A stretch of 64,000 nucleotides of DNA, taken from Phaeodactylum tricornutum CCAP 1055/1 (lineage: Eukaryota; Bacillariophyta; Bacillariophyceae; Surirellales; Neidiaceae). Position numbers and translations under genes: made by a program. The DNA lies in NCBI RefSeq assembly GCF_000150955.2, contig NC_011690.1, positions 452,579-516,578 of the forward strand, written 5' to 3'. Positions within the stretch are counted from its first letter, which is position 1; each line of letters opens with the position of its first letter. Below the pieces are notes generated by a model. The model was given only the letters and a program-made list of their open reading frames with translations, did not search any database and had not been told where the DNA came from. Below are positions 1 through 10,285 of this stretch, piece by piece.

Positions 1-3000
1 CTACCGCTGCCGCCCTCTCGACCGGCAAAAATTCCACAAACAGTACCTCCAAAGACTTGTGTCAGTCTGTGAAGGTGACTGCTGTGGAATCTTTGGAGAA
101 ATGTTTATTGGAGCACTCTTCCGACGAACCGACCCTGACGGACGATGCCAACGACAGTGATCAGCTGACTCGTCGCCACGAATCGGCAGTTGCCATTCTT
201 CGGGGCCTTCTACCTTCCATGATAATGAAGGATGTGCTGCCCAAAGGCGAACAGGGAAAATTTGCCGCTGCTGCGATCGCTTCGGATACGCTCGAGGGTT
301 TTTTGGAGCGCATCGTGGAAGATATCTCGGTACATCCGCATCGTTGGCCGGCAAGAATGTCTGCAGATTACCGAGCAGCAACTCGTTCTGAAACCCGCAC
401 AACACCATCCAACTCAGCCAAAGATTGCTCACTTATGAACACACCTACTACAGCTCGGCGTTCTCTGGGAGAAAGTAACGGAGGTGAAAGGAGCAATCGG
501 CGTTCCAGTCATGGATTGACTCCCCCTAGACTCAAGACACCCGCCGCGGCGGCTCAGAATCATCGAGGAATCTGTACTAGCAGCAATGGACGCCCTCGAC
601 CCGTAATCAGCGCAATCCTTGGTATTCTTCAACGCCTCGCCACGGATAAAGGTTTGGACAAAGCGTCGTCTCGTACCGTCGCCACCGATATCTTGTATCG
701 CTGCGTACGCCACTTGCCGCATCTGGAACGTGCCCACTTTCTAAAGTTTCTCATCCGGTGCTGCTATTCCAAAATTTCGGCCCATCGACTGGTAGCTTGC
801 GAAGTTATTGGTCAAGCACTATCAGAGACTTGGTTATGGAGCGATCACGTCACCACAGAGTTCCAGATCTCTTCGGATCCTACCACTCCCAATTCCGTCC
901 GACGTCAATCCCTCTCGCCTCTCGTGACGCAATCTTCCGCCGATATGCCTGCTGCCTTGTTAGCCGCATTGCAGGGACGTCTGATGGATCGAGTTCCGGC
1001 TATTCGTACGGTGGCAGCCCAATCTTTTACATTGAACTTTCGAAAGGTTAGCGCTGAGCATGAAACCCCCTCAACCGGTGCTCGCGGCGTTTCTATTTCG
1101 GCAATGGGATTGGCCCAGTCCTTCGCCGACGAGGCTTACACAATTGCGAACAGTCTGCGTCAACGTGCAGCATGTGACGAAAAGGCCACCGTTCGCCGTG
1201 CAGCCGTCGGGGCTTTGGTCGAGCTTTTAATCATGAGCAATCATTTCCCGGATTTTTCCTGTTTACTGCATGCAGAAGACATTGATATCCTCAGAGAATT
1301 ATGCCGGGATTCTTCGATGCTGACACGGAAATCTTCCAGTGAAGCCTTGACGCGTTTACTAGAGCACTGTCTCTCGGCTGAAGCATCCACGAGTTTGAAA
1401 AGTACGTCGATTGTAATCGATCTAGAACAAGCATGGGTATCGTCCGTCTTGACGATGGTGCTCGACTCGGAGCAAGGCTGTATCGGTAAGGCTATGGAAC
1501 TTGTTGATCGTGTATTATTCTGTCCTATCATGAGGTCAAGCGACGACGATGCTGAGTCAGAATCTCTTGTTTCCGTGTGGCGAATGTTGGCGGCAATTGG
1601 GGCTGGCCCGGGCAAACAAGGTGCATCCCGTAGTGAGATTGAGGCACTGCGCGTGGCTCTTGCAAAGACGATCGAAGGTGCTCCCTCACGGCCGAAAATG
1701 CTCGAATCGTTGTTGCGCAAAATTCATTCCGTAGCTGTCTCTACTCTCGACGAAACCCAGCACCAACATGACTTGATCGGTAATGCGATCGATTCCCGCC
1801 GTGCTGGTGTCTGGTCTCTTTTCGAAGCACTAATGGGCTACTCCAAGGATTTGTCCGAGATTTCACAAATGGTCAAATCCAGCAACTTAGATCTGGATTT
1901 TTTGGGCACATCTTGGAAGAGGATGTTGGAGTGGACTAGGTCCAAAGATCTTTCTAAGGAATCAGCTGCTCTCCTTCTAGGATGCATGCGCAAGTGCCTG
2001 CGCATCTTGTCCAAGCTCGCAACCTCTATTGACCGTGCATTGGTGCGACGCACGGCCGAGAATCTTCAAGAGCTGCTTATTACCTTCTCCTTGCCTCCAG
2101 AAATTGTTGGCTCGGCGATTACTGCGCTTGCAGCGACCACGATCTCGGCAAACCCCGAATCCAGCGATAAGGAGCACCGCAAAAGGTGTGCGAACTGGAT
2201 ACATTCAGTCTTTGAAGCATGTGAACAAGAAATCGCCGCGTGCGTCAATGAAACCAGCACAGTCACAGCGCCAGCTAAACTGACCAGGATTCTATTTACA
2301 CTTGGTGAGGTCTCAATGATCGGCTTTCATGCGAGCGGTGACGAAGGCTCGTCTGAAATGCTGAGTAGTGGCGAACGACAGGATAGCACCGAAGTATCAG
2401 TACTTAGGGGTTTGAAGGAGCGCCCCAACTCCAAGCTAGTTCAGCTTCTTCACGCTTTTCTTCCTGAGCGATTACCTGGCTTTTCTGGCGAGAGAACTCC
2501 CGAGGAGCTTCGTGCACATGCATTTACAGCTCTCGGTAAACTCTGTCTCCGGGACGACAAACTCGCCAAGACTTCCTTGAACATTCTCGCAAGAGAGCTA
2601 TACGAGAATATGAATAACGGTAGCCCGTCAGTCCAGAACAACGCATTACTCGTCTTGGGAGATCTCTGCGTAAAATATACGAATATGGTAGACCGCTTCC
2701 TCCCGGTCATGGCAGCATGTATGCAATCTGGGGTTACAGATCTCGCAACAAACGTTTTAGGTTCTTCTTTGTCCTCTTCAGCAATGGTTCGAAAGAATGC
2801 GGTCCTCCTTTTGTCGAGCCTAATCCTCCAGGACTACATAAAGTGGCGCGGCCTTTTGTTCCATAGATTCCTGGTCGCTTCCGCTGACGAAGACGAAGAG
2901 GTTGCCAATTTGTCTGAAATGATCGTCTGCGGTCCTTTGATTACGAAGCAACCTAAGCTGTTTTTCAATCATTTTGTTGAATCTATATTTGTTCTGAATC

Positions 3001-3689
3001 GATGCACAGCCCACCCCATATATGTTGCCGCGGCAACAATGGGTGACTCAGGCTCTGGGATTGCAGTCGGGTTTGAAGGAATCAGCCTTTCTGGAGAAGT
3101 CGGTCGCATTCGTCGTCATAAGATGTACGAGATGATGCTAGCAAAGCTGACTGACGAAGATAAAATCGGTGTCACGGCTCGTATCGCCAAAGATGTTTTG
3201 GGTAGTGCCCTGCAAAGCGGCAGTGACTTACACTGCGCATGTGCTCTAGACATTCCTTCTTCTAGAAGCACAGGACAAGAAAGTGCTTTCAATGTCTTGA
3301 GCGACGCCTTGGTGGTTCTCTCGAGCCCTATGATTCGCGTCGGTAAGACAGCCAAGGAAGACGACGACATTGAAGACCCGAACGTTCCAAATGCGTCTCG
3401 TCGTGTACTAGTCGCCAAGGGCAAATTGTTGTCCAAGATTAGTCGCAAGCATTTGATCGAAATCATTCTCCCCATTCTTTGCAATCTCAAAAGCATTCTG
3501 CAGAAGAACTGTTCACGTTTGCTCAAAGATTTGATGGCCTTCTTGGTAGATGTCTTCCGCCGCTACAACACTGAAGTCAAAGAGTTTCTTGCTAGCGATC
3601 CCGATTTGCTACAAGAAATCGAGTACGATGCCAAACAATTCCAAAAGAAAAATCAATCGGAAACACCTCGTAATGTCGCCTCGAAGTGA
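1..3689 (+). CDS. NCAPD3: Condensin II complex subunit D3 (CAP-D3), 5' end missing
   Basis: This is a HEAT-repeat, non-SMC subunit of condensin II, which compacts mitotic chromosomes. The frame is open from the window edge to the stop at 3687-3689 (about 1228 codons visible) and has no ATG at its left end, so the gene starts upstream. The diagnostic part is the C-terminal Cnd1-type block around 2500-3000: GKLCLRDDKLAK, LGDLCVKYTNMVDRF, and DYIKWRGLLFHRF match the CAP-D3 pattern (KLCL..LAKK, LCVRYT.MVDRY, FVKWRG.LFFRF) better than CAP-D2. Further on, RRHKMYEMMLAKLTDEDK matches the CAP-D3 region after the Cnd1 domain. No intron is needed in the visible part. The gene is convergent with the ferrochelatase gene, whose stop lies 111 bp away. 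Assignment to D3 is from recalled family sequence. Confidence 0.9.
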   Translation, partial: TAAALSTGKNSTNSTSKDLCQSVKVTAVESLEKCLLEHSSDEPTLTDDANDSDQLTRRHESAVAILRGLLPSMIMKDVLPKGEQGKFAAAAIASDTLEGFLERIVEDISVHPHRWPARMSADYRAATRSETRTTPSNSAKDCSLMNTPTTARRSLGESNGGERSNRRSSHGLTPPRLKTPAAAAQNHRGICTSSNGRPRPVISAILGILQRLATDKGLDKASSRTVATDILYRCVRHLPHLERAHFLKFLIRCCYSKISAHRLVACEVIGQALSETWLWSDHVTTEFQISSDPTTPNSVRRQSLSPLVTQSSADMPAALLAALQGRLMDRVPAIRTVAAQSFTLNFRKVSAEHETPSTGARGVSISAMGLAQSFADEAYTIANSLRQRAACDEKATVRRAAVGALVELLIMSNHFPDFSCLLHAEDIDILRELCRDSSMLTRKSSSEALTRLLEHCLSAEASTSLKSTSIVIDLEQAWVSSVLTMVLDSEQGCIGKAMELVDRVLFCPIMRSSDDDAESESLVSVWRMLAAIGAGPGKQGASRSEIEALRVALAKTIEGAPSRPKMLESLLRKIHSVAVSTLDETQHQHDLIGNAIDSRRAGVWSLFEALMGYSKDLSEISQMVKSSNLDLDFLGTSWKRMLEWTRSKDLSKESAALLLGCMRKCLRILSKLATSIDRALVRRTAENLQELLITFSLPPEIVGSAITALAATTISANPESSDKEHRKRCANWIHSVFEACEQEIAACVNETSTVTAPAKLTRILFTLGEVSMIGFHASGDEGSSEMLSSGERQDSTEVSVLRGLKERPNSKLVQLLHAFLPERLPGFSGERTPEELRAHAFTALGKLCLRDDKLAKTSLNILARELYENMNNGSPSVQNNALLVLGDLCVKYTNMVDRFLPVMAACMQSGVTDLATNVLGSSLSSSAMVRKNAVLLLSSLILQDYIKWRGLLFHRFLVASADEDEEVANLSEMIVCGPLITKQPKLFFNHFVESIFVLNRCTAHPIYVAAATMGDSGSGIAVGFEGISLSGEVGRIRRHKMYEMMLAKLTDEDKIGVTARIAKDVLGSALQSGSDLHCACALDIPSSRSTGQESAFNVLSDALVVLSSPMIRVGKTAKEDDDIEDPNVPNASRRVLVAKGKLLSKISRKHLIEIILPILCNLKSILQKNCSRLLKDLMAFLVDVFRRYNTEVKEFLASDPDLLQEIEYDAKQFQKKNQSETPRNVASK

Positions 3690-3800
3690 TCGTCATGGAC
3701 GACACCTTATCTTATTTTACAAATGAATATAAGGGAATAAAAAGGAGACACTAATCATCTTCAGAAAAGCCTTCGCAGCGATAGAAAATAATTGCATACA

Positions 3801-4754
3801 TTAGGTCCTTTTGAGCGACGCGGATGCTTCTTGCACCAGTCCATTCATTGCCGTTATCATCAAGTCTGTATTCGAGCCGGTTGGAGGTGTTGTCACAATC
3901 GGAATTTCAGTTTTCAAATCATCTATCGCGGCTTGTACAATTTGAGGAATGTCTTCTTGGACGTGCCGTCCTGGACTAAGAAAGTAAGGATGGCAAATAA
4001 TTTCATCCACTCCCGCTTCCAATAAAGACACAATCCCATCGGCAATGGACGGAGTCGCAATTTCCATGTGCGCAGCCGTCACGATTGTATTCGAATCAGC
4101 AACGGTTTCTTGATAGCGTTCGGCCAAGGCGTGCAGACGCTTGTTGGAAGATTCTTTGCGAGAGCCATGATCGATCAGTAGGACACCAAGTTTACGTGAA
4201 TTTCTAGTCGTAGTTGTCGCAGAGATCGTGTTTGACGACGACTCGATGTAAACGGTGCCCTCGTCTCCCACCACAACGTCCGGTGTCCCGTTGGCGTACG
4301 CGTGTGGTGAAATCGTCGGATCAAAAACTACCGAAGTGTCTACAGCTGGTCGATCTTTGAAAGCTTCTGTTTCCCGAAAGTTCTTTTCCCTGTCCAATTT
4401 TGTGGCGCTCTCTGATGTCGTTCTCTTCGTCGTCGATCCGTTCAGATTGAAACCTACTGGGTTGCCAATTTTTGGCAAAGGTCTAGGAGCCGCAGCCTTG
4501 GGATCCAGCGGCTTTTCGTCCGGCGAGATTCCGTTCGGATAGGCGTGAGGGCTGAGCAAAGGATCAAAGTATTCAAAAAGATCTGGCTCATCCTCTTCCT
4601 GATTCGAAGCTTTCTGTATGACGGACGAAAAGCAGCGCTGGTCTGTCATTACTAATTGACGCTCGTGTCGACGATGCCGGACTACAAACGCTGCAGCGAA
4701 TTCCGTTACCGATGCCGACAAAATTGCCAGAAACCCAGCAGAGACGAAACGCAT
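3801..4754 (-). CDS. sirB: Plastid sirohydrochlorin ferrochelatase (SirB/CbiX type)
   Basis: It inserts Fe2+ into sirohydrochlorin to make siroheme, the cofactor of sulfite and nitrite reductases. I start it at the ATG at 4754, giving 317 residues. That start begins a hydrophobic signal (MRFVSAGFLAILSASV) followed by AAFVV, the A-F cleavage pattern of diatom plastid proteins; the frame is open further upstream but the added residues bury the signal. The CbiX domain is the last ~125 residues: VLLIDHGSR with the metal-binding His, TAAHMEIATP, and ICHPYFLSPGRHVQED. Between presequence and enzyme lies a ~150-residue linker rich in Lys, Ser and Thr containing two copies of FDPxxSPHAYxNG (see findings). 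Single exon. The plastid location is inferred. Confidence 0.88.
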   Translation of the reverse strand: MRFVSAGFLAILSASVTEFAAAFVVRHRRHERQLVMTDQRCFSSVIQKASNQEEDEPDLFEYFDPLLSPHAYPNGISPDEKPLDPKAAAPRPLPKIGNPVGFNLNGSTTKRTTSESATKLDREKNFRETEAFKDRPAVDTSVVFDPTISPHAYANGTPDVVVGDEGTVYIESSSNTISATTTTRNSRKLGVLLIDHGSRKESSNKRLHALAERYQETVADSNTIVTAAHMEIATPSIADGIVSLLEAGVDEIICHPYFLSPGRHVQEDIPQIVQAAIDDLKTEIPIVTTPPTGSNTDLMITAMNGLVQEASASLKRT

Positions 4755-5473
4755 ATTGGAACGGACGGCAACTGGATCTGCAACTAAGTATGAGTACGGT
4801 AAGCAAAGGAGCGGACGCTTTGCCTGCACCGTACCAGCATTTACAATCTCACCTTTCTCCAAAGGAAGGATGCGGAGGTTTCACAGTTTACTCACAATGA
4901 TTGTGTCATGTCCTTTCTTTCGTCAAAACCAGCACAGCAGGCTACATTGAGCAAATCCAGTGGTAGTGGATCTGGTGATGTGACATAGGTATTATGTCAC
5001 AGCCCCTATAATTTAATCTTTTGTTGCGTATCATCACGTCCTGTATGGAATGTACTGTAAATATGGACCTACGTATCTACCACGGTGAGATTAACAGAAT
5101 ATAGGGTTCGGTCTTACCCGGACGTGAAATCGTCCTTCCACTTACAGTTATTCCCGTGTCGTTTTCACAGCTATGTCAGCTAACTGTAAGTTTAACTGTT
5201 GTACCATACATGGTTCTGTGCTTTTCAAGTACCTCATCTGTTACCTTTACTCGACGTATTTGTTTGATCTTGAAAACCTCCGAAAATGAACCTTCTGGAC
5301 CTAGTTAACGGTCTGATCCCGCTCTCAAAACTCGAATCAAAATTTGGAGTGAATTCCACCCTTCCCCAATCTGCTTCCTAACTCGCACACATGGCTGTTT
5401 TGCAGCCAGCGATTGAAAAGCGGACAACATATCACGAACAACACACAATTAAAACAGGACAAGAGCGAAAGCC
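4755..5473. other. Intergenic region, head-to-head promoters
   Basis: No gene seen. It separates the divergent ferrochelatase gene and the small gene at 5474. It carries several AACTGTAA/TTACAGTTA words (5051-5060, 5141-5150, 5181-5190), the last followed by TTTAACTGTT, which contain a MYB-core-like CNGTTA. Confidence 0.5.
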
Positions 5474-5988
5474 ATGCATTGGGGTGTGTACTCAACCGCG
5501 GAGACCGTGTTGGATCAGGCAGCTCCCAATCATACAGACGCAATCTATGGGGGTACATCACTAGCCGATCTAGTCCTGGCTTACAACAAAGATAAAAACG
5601 ACAAAGATGACGATTCCATACCGTTTGACGAAGAGCCAACAACCCCCCTGTTTCCCAAGAGCCCTTTTACGAACATTGACTGGAACCCAGTGATTTTAAC
5701 GGAAAAGCGGCTGTGGAGCGCGACGAGCACCTTCCGCCTGAGGTTCCAATCTTCATCCGGTGCGAAAGGCAAGCTGATGTATCCAACTTTCAACTCTTGG
5801 CCAACACGGCTTGGTGCGAAGACAAGAATTTGGATTGGATGGCGGCGGTATGGCAAGAGGTATCTAGTTGGTGGGAGGCGCACGCGTCCTGCGGAAGCGT
5901 TTCTAATCTTTCACGCGAATTCGAAACGCACGCTCGAGCGTTTGAAACGCGACGGAAGCGTGTCAGTTTATACGAAACGCGTTCGTAG
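5474..5988 (+). pseudogene. Small unrecognised gene with an apparent internal frameshift
   Basis: I do not recognise this protein. From the ATG at 5474 a frame reads MHWGVYSTAETVLDQ, then an acidic stretch (KDKNDKDDDS) and FPKSPFTNIDWNP, about position 5690. After that the original frame continues to 5998 but becomes Arg-rich and loses the purine-first codon pattern. The next frame opens just after a stop at 5677 and reads SDFNGKAAVERDEHLPPEVP, then a Trp-rich segment (LDWMAAVWQEVSSWW) to a TAG at 5986-5988, with codons dominated by G-first triplets. A switch near 5685-5695 would join NIDWNP to SDFNGK. No GT-AG intron fits there, so this is either a decayed gene, a base-call error, or two overlapping spurious frames. 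Confidence 0.4.
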
Positions 5989-5998
5989 GAGTAGATAG

Positions 5999-6456
5999 TT
6001 ACTTTCTGTTTGTTGTGTGTTAGTGACTGCGGGCATAGACGGCGCAGCTTCCGCTTGTGCCGTGACTATCCGTATCGTGGATGGACTGTGAATCTTTATT
6101 GAGGTATTCATGCGCTTCTATCCGCACAAATAGAATTGGGCATATACAGTGTCATTTCTTACGCCATAAAATATGCTCTCGATTCATGCCATGAGTGATT
6201 GTTCTAGCCAGTACTGTTTCTCTATCTAGTAGGCTGCTCTATTCGTAGAGACGGGACTTTGATGGGCGGTATCATAAGCCCTATTTGGTATAACCCTAAT
6301 CTGTCATTCCACGCGGCAGCCGGCTGCAACGGTCCTCTCCATAGGCTCAAACTCGTTGGCGTTCCATACTTTATGTTATCCGTATCAGTGTCTACACAGC
6401 TCGTTCTCGCTGGTTAGACCAATTGTTCGTGCAATAGCTTTCGTTTCTACCACACT
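5999..6456. other. Intergenic region
   Basis: No gene seen. It is the upstream region of the Hsp70-like gene; just before that gene's ATG at 6457 it becomes pyrimidine-rich (gctttcgtttctaccacact). Confidence 0.4.
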
Positions 6457-8945
6457 ATGTCGTTGGCAACTACGGGTGGTGGCGGTATGGGATCCGCCGG
6501 GGGAGGCGGGGGTCTCATGATGGCACATTCGACTGGAGGAACGATGAGTGCTGCGACGGGTCCCCCACCTCCACCACAGGCGAGTTTCGACGGAGGTCCG
6601 GCCCCTCCCCCGTCCGCTGCAGCGCTCGGAGCCGATCTTATCGACAAACAGCTCGGGCTTATCGACTAAACAGGTCAAGAGTGTCGCTCATTTACCCTTG
6701 GTAGCGATTGATTTGCACGAAACACAGCCACACATCGCGTTGTTTCCACCAAAAGGCGAAGACCCAGCGGCGGGTGACGTCTTGCCCGTACTTGTGGGGA
6801 AAATGAAAGGAAACGTAGTGCTCAAGGCAAACGAATCATCCCACAAGACACTGCGAAAGTGGTTGACCAAATCCAAAGGGTACAGCTCACTCCAAGCCGA
6901 CAGTCTGGCGACAGCAAACGAAACATCCAGCGTAGTGGTGTTGGAAAAACCCTATCGATGGCTGGGTTTGCGCCGCTTGAATGACGCTCCCACCTTTTTA
7001 CGCGACTCCGTAGATTCTGAACAAACCAATTCCCATGCCATTGCCGAAGAATCCTCCACCGAGCCCGGGGTGACTTTTGGAATTGGTACTCTGGACGGAT
7101 CACAGCCTGCCGGAGATGATTTTGACCGGGTCGTTTGCAAAGTACGACTGTCCTCCGCTAAAAAGACGCTTACAGTTTTACCAGAAGAAGCTACACAACT
7201 CTTAATTCATCAAGCGCAGTATCATGTGGCGCACAAACATCAACAGCTGCAGGCGTCAACGTCGGAATCGTCAGACCACGATGAAGAAACGGTATTGGAG
7301 TATCCCGTGTCGATTGCCCTACCAAGTTGGGCCACTCATGATGCTGCGGTCGAAGCCTTGACGGATTCGGTTGGTGTGGGAAATACGGTCATTTTGGCAC
7401 GCTCGGTCTGCGCATTGGCTGGCGCCCTGTTGCCACATCCGGAAGGTAAGGCCAATCCCGTCCTCGATCGTTTGCAAAAGGTCCGAACTGCCTTGCACAA
7501 GGAGTTTTCCCGTCTACAGGTCCAAGATCCCACAGCCACCTTTAAGGACGATATGCTCGTCCTATTGGTGGGCATTGCCAGTGACGGCATTGAGGCGACG
7601 GCTGTACAGATATCCAATCTTCAAACCTCCCAAATGAGCTGTTTGTTTGGTGACTTTGATATCTTGTCCAACGTTGCTTATCAAACCAACAACCCCGTCT
7701 CGAAAGTAGCCTTGTGCCTGTCCGAATTGGAGGCCAATCTCGATGCCATTGCTCCGGACTCTGACGGTCCCGCCGTCATTCTCACTTACGGATTCACGGG
7801 GTCGCAAGACGTGCTGAAGCAAAAATGGGACGAAATCAAAAGCCAGCAAAACGAATGGTCCAAGGTGCCGTTGATTGCGACCAAATCCGAAGCGGTCGCC
7901 TTGGGTGCAGCCGTGCTGGGAGCCGTCAGTCACGGACGGATATCCGTGCTGGTGACAAAAGGCAAGAAGACCAAGGCGGATCTGGCCTTGACGGTGCACA
8001 ACGTCGCACCTGTCGCTGTCGGTGTGCAGCTCAACTACTTTGGAGGCAGCGAGAACGACTGGACACCGGTTAAAACTATTTTTGATTTTGATCGACGCGT
8101 TCCGGCGGGACCGTACCCGATCGATCTTAAAGCAGCCGAATGTGTGGTTCAACGCGAGACGAAAAACGTGGAATCCCTGTCGGATGAGGACTATCTCAAA
8201 GCAATCAAGGACAACGAGGGCGCGAAGGGTATTCCCAAACGCGAAGAATCCGCTTTGAATTTGCAAGTTCAAATCGTGCAAAAATGGACGCGAGATGGAG
8301 AGTGGAAAAAAGTTGGAAGTCCCATGGAACCTCTCGTCAAATTGGACGCTGATGAAAATCGGGTCGCGTGCGAAAGTGTTGCTCTAGAAATCAGTCTCGG
8401 GGCGACGGGTATGATCATGACCAATCTCAACGGCGAACGGTACGTCTCTCCTTACAAGTGTCAGTCGTTGATTGCGGTTGTGACTGGGCATTGTTCCTCA
8501 CTTGTTGTTGCGCCCGATCTTTGCCAGTGAGTCTGTTGTACAAGCAACAAAGTCTGCTCGTAATAATGCAATTCGATACTACGTGGGAATTCTGCTCGCG
8601 ATCCTGGTCTTTGGTGGACTCCTGGTCAAGTCATACTGGGAGGACCACGTTTTCAAGCGCGATACCGCCCGGCTGTTGGCCTACTACAAACATATAATTC
8701 CGGGCAGTATTCAGGACGGTGACTACGACACGGCACGGTATTTGGTGTGGAAGTATCGGGGCAAGAGCGACAAATTGTGGAAGAATCTCGAAAAGAAATA
8801 CGGCGAGCCCGTATTGGATACTCACGAATGGCCGGATACTGCTGTTGACGATGACGCACGAAGACCACTGAATGAAGAGCATGAAACTGTCGAGTTGGAC
8901 GAAGAGGATGAGAAGGAGACCAAACAGGAAGAACCCGACCTGTAG
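6457..8945 (+). CDS. Divergent Hsp70-like protein with C-terminal membrane anchor
   Basis: The long frame (about 6680-8439) has the order of an Hsp70 actin-fold ATPase: LVAIDLHETQ near the start, a central IALPSWATHDAAVEAL (cf. ITVPAYF), a GDFDIL-like segment, VILTYGFTGSQDV (cf. VLVGGSTR), and a beta-like region. The phosphate loop DLGTT is replaced by DLHET and the GG of the adenosine motif is lost, so ATPase activity is doubtful. A GT-AG intron at 8440-8527 (88 nt, phase 2) joins it to RESVVQATKS, then a membrane span (YYVGILLAILVFGGLLV) and an acidic tail to the stop at 8943-8945. The 5' end is unsettled: the likely ATG at 6457 gives a Gly/Pro-rich leader in another frame, and a first intron ending at 6704 (pyrimidine-rich, TAG) would restore phase with donor 6596 or 6485. 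Confidence 0.7.
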
Positions 8946-9347
8946 TTGTGAGATTGCTCTCCATGAAACCATGTGGTGGAGACCGGTTCGCATACACACA
9001 GGAAATTGCTTTGCGTGGCGGAAGTGGTTTCACATACTACGATACATGAGCTTGTCCATAAAGAGAGGAAAGATTGCGGTGACTTAAAGGATTAAATATT
9101 TTCAATGCTACCACGAAAAGATGGAGCCGTTCGTATTCCCATAAGTTTGAGTGGGGTAATAGGTACATGCGGGGTAATATTTGCAGGGATGTGGTATGAT
9201 ATAGCAATCAAAGCACGAAACGCGTTCTCGGGATTATTCCCGGTCATCGTGGCGTCAAACACCATTTGATTCGTGGCACCGAGCAATAGCAGGTACCGTT
9301 CCGCTGCCACAGACCGATCAAGCAAAGCGGTAGTAACGTTCGGTTCT
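8946..9347. other. Convergent intergenic region
   Basis: 3' regions of the Hsp70-like gene (+) and of the gene at 9348-9794 (-). No gene, repeat or RNA recognised. Confidence 0.4.
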
Positions 9348-9794
9348 TTACAGCGGCACGGTGGGGAATGCCGTCAGGGCTTCGCGATTCTTGTCTTGCA
9401 AGCCTTGAAAGACGAGATTCGGCAAGGGCGCGGATGCGGATACCGGGACAGATGTCGGCATGGATGGTGTCGTTGCTGATATGTGTTGCTTGCCGGAAGA
9501 GCGTGAATGATACATCTCTGGTGTGGGCGGTGTTGTATTGATGTACCAGCCCCAGAGCGGACTTTCCACTCCACTATTGCTGGGGAGCGGTTCGCCATGC
9601 GACGGCAAAGGCCGTTCTAAATTGCGATGCGCTCGTTCCATGCCTTTCGGCAAGTAGCTCTTTTCTGCAGGAGCATGAGGCTCTTCGAGTTGCGAACGAA
9701 TGGATCGTGATCGTTGAAGCGAATGGCTGTGAGTGGGGCCAACTCGCGTGCGAGTGAGGGATGACTCGTACGGAAAGCTCTGTTGATTTCCCAT
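9348..9794 (-). CDS. Small protein with WGWYxxTTPPTPEMY motif; possible N-myristoylation
   Basis: From the ATG at 9794 it reads MGNQQSFPYE, a good N-myristoylation start (MGxxxS), then a Ser/Arg-rich basic stretch and, near residue 86, the motif WGWYINTTPPTPEMYHSRSS, before a Ser/Pro-rich tail. The total is 148 residues. I recall the WGWY...TPPTPEMY pattern from uncharacterised diatom proteins, where it tends to follow an SWSDESGQSL motif; that motif occurs here in the next upstream gene on the same strand (10.4 kb). The two may therefore be exons of one gene, because an acceptor at CAG|AGC (9780/9779) is in phase with the donor at 10355/10354. The frame is also open upstream of 9794 through a hydrophobic but His/Cys-rich stretch, which I regard as untranslated or intronic. 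Function unknown. Confidence 0.55.
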   Translation of the reverse strand: MGNQQSFPYESSLTRTRVGPTHSHSLQRSRSIRSQLEEPHAPAEKSYLPKGMERAHRNLERPLPSHGEPLPSNSGVESPLWGWYINTTPPTPEMYHSRSSGKQHISATTPSMPTSVPVSASAPLPNLVFQGLQDKNREALTAFPTVPL

Positions 9795-10285
9795 AATGAT
9801 GGTGATGATAAAGATGAGTAGGTGCCAAAAAAGATCAAGTGTTGAGAATGTGCGCATGAACAGATACAGGTTTATGCAGAAGCAAGCGCAAGGGTCATGA
9901 TGGGGATGACAAGGCAACGAATAATCGAATCAACCCGTCCAGGCTGTGAGACTGGAATAAGTGGAGTCGGTGGTGCCAATGAAAATGAAAATGACGCAAC
10001 GAAGGGAACCCAAACTGATGGCAGATGTCAAGTTGTCCGGCACTCGGACATTGTGTCCGCATGACGCTCTGCTTTCCTCCGGAGTCCGGACAAACGAAGA
10101 GTACCCGGAAACAAACCGGTCCCGTAGGACTGAGTTTCCAGATTCCCCTTGGCGGACAGATAGTTCCAGGTCATCCATCGTCCAGGTAGTTAGGTAGTAG
10201 GTAGGTACCTCCATGCAACTATCTAGCAAACGACGGAAAGTTGCGGGACTCTCTTTGCGACCAACGCAAAAATGTACTGAAACAA
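9795..10285. other. Gap between two same-strand small genes, possibly an intron
   Basis: If the flanking reverse-strand frames form one gene, this is most of a ~574-nt intron (10354 down to 9780). No other coding frame in it is convincing. Confidence 0.35.

Noticed and set aside
1241-1720. Reverse-strand 159-codon frame inside CAP-D3
   Set aside because: Shadow of the forward gene, with no domain and no independent codon bias.
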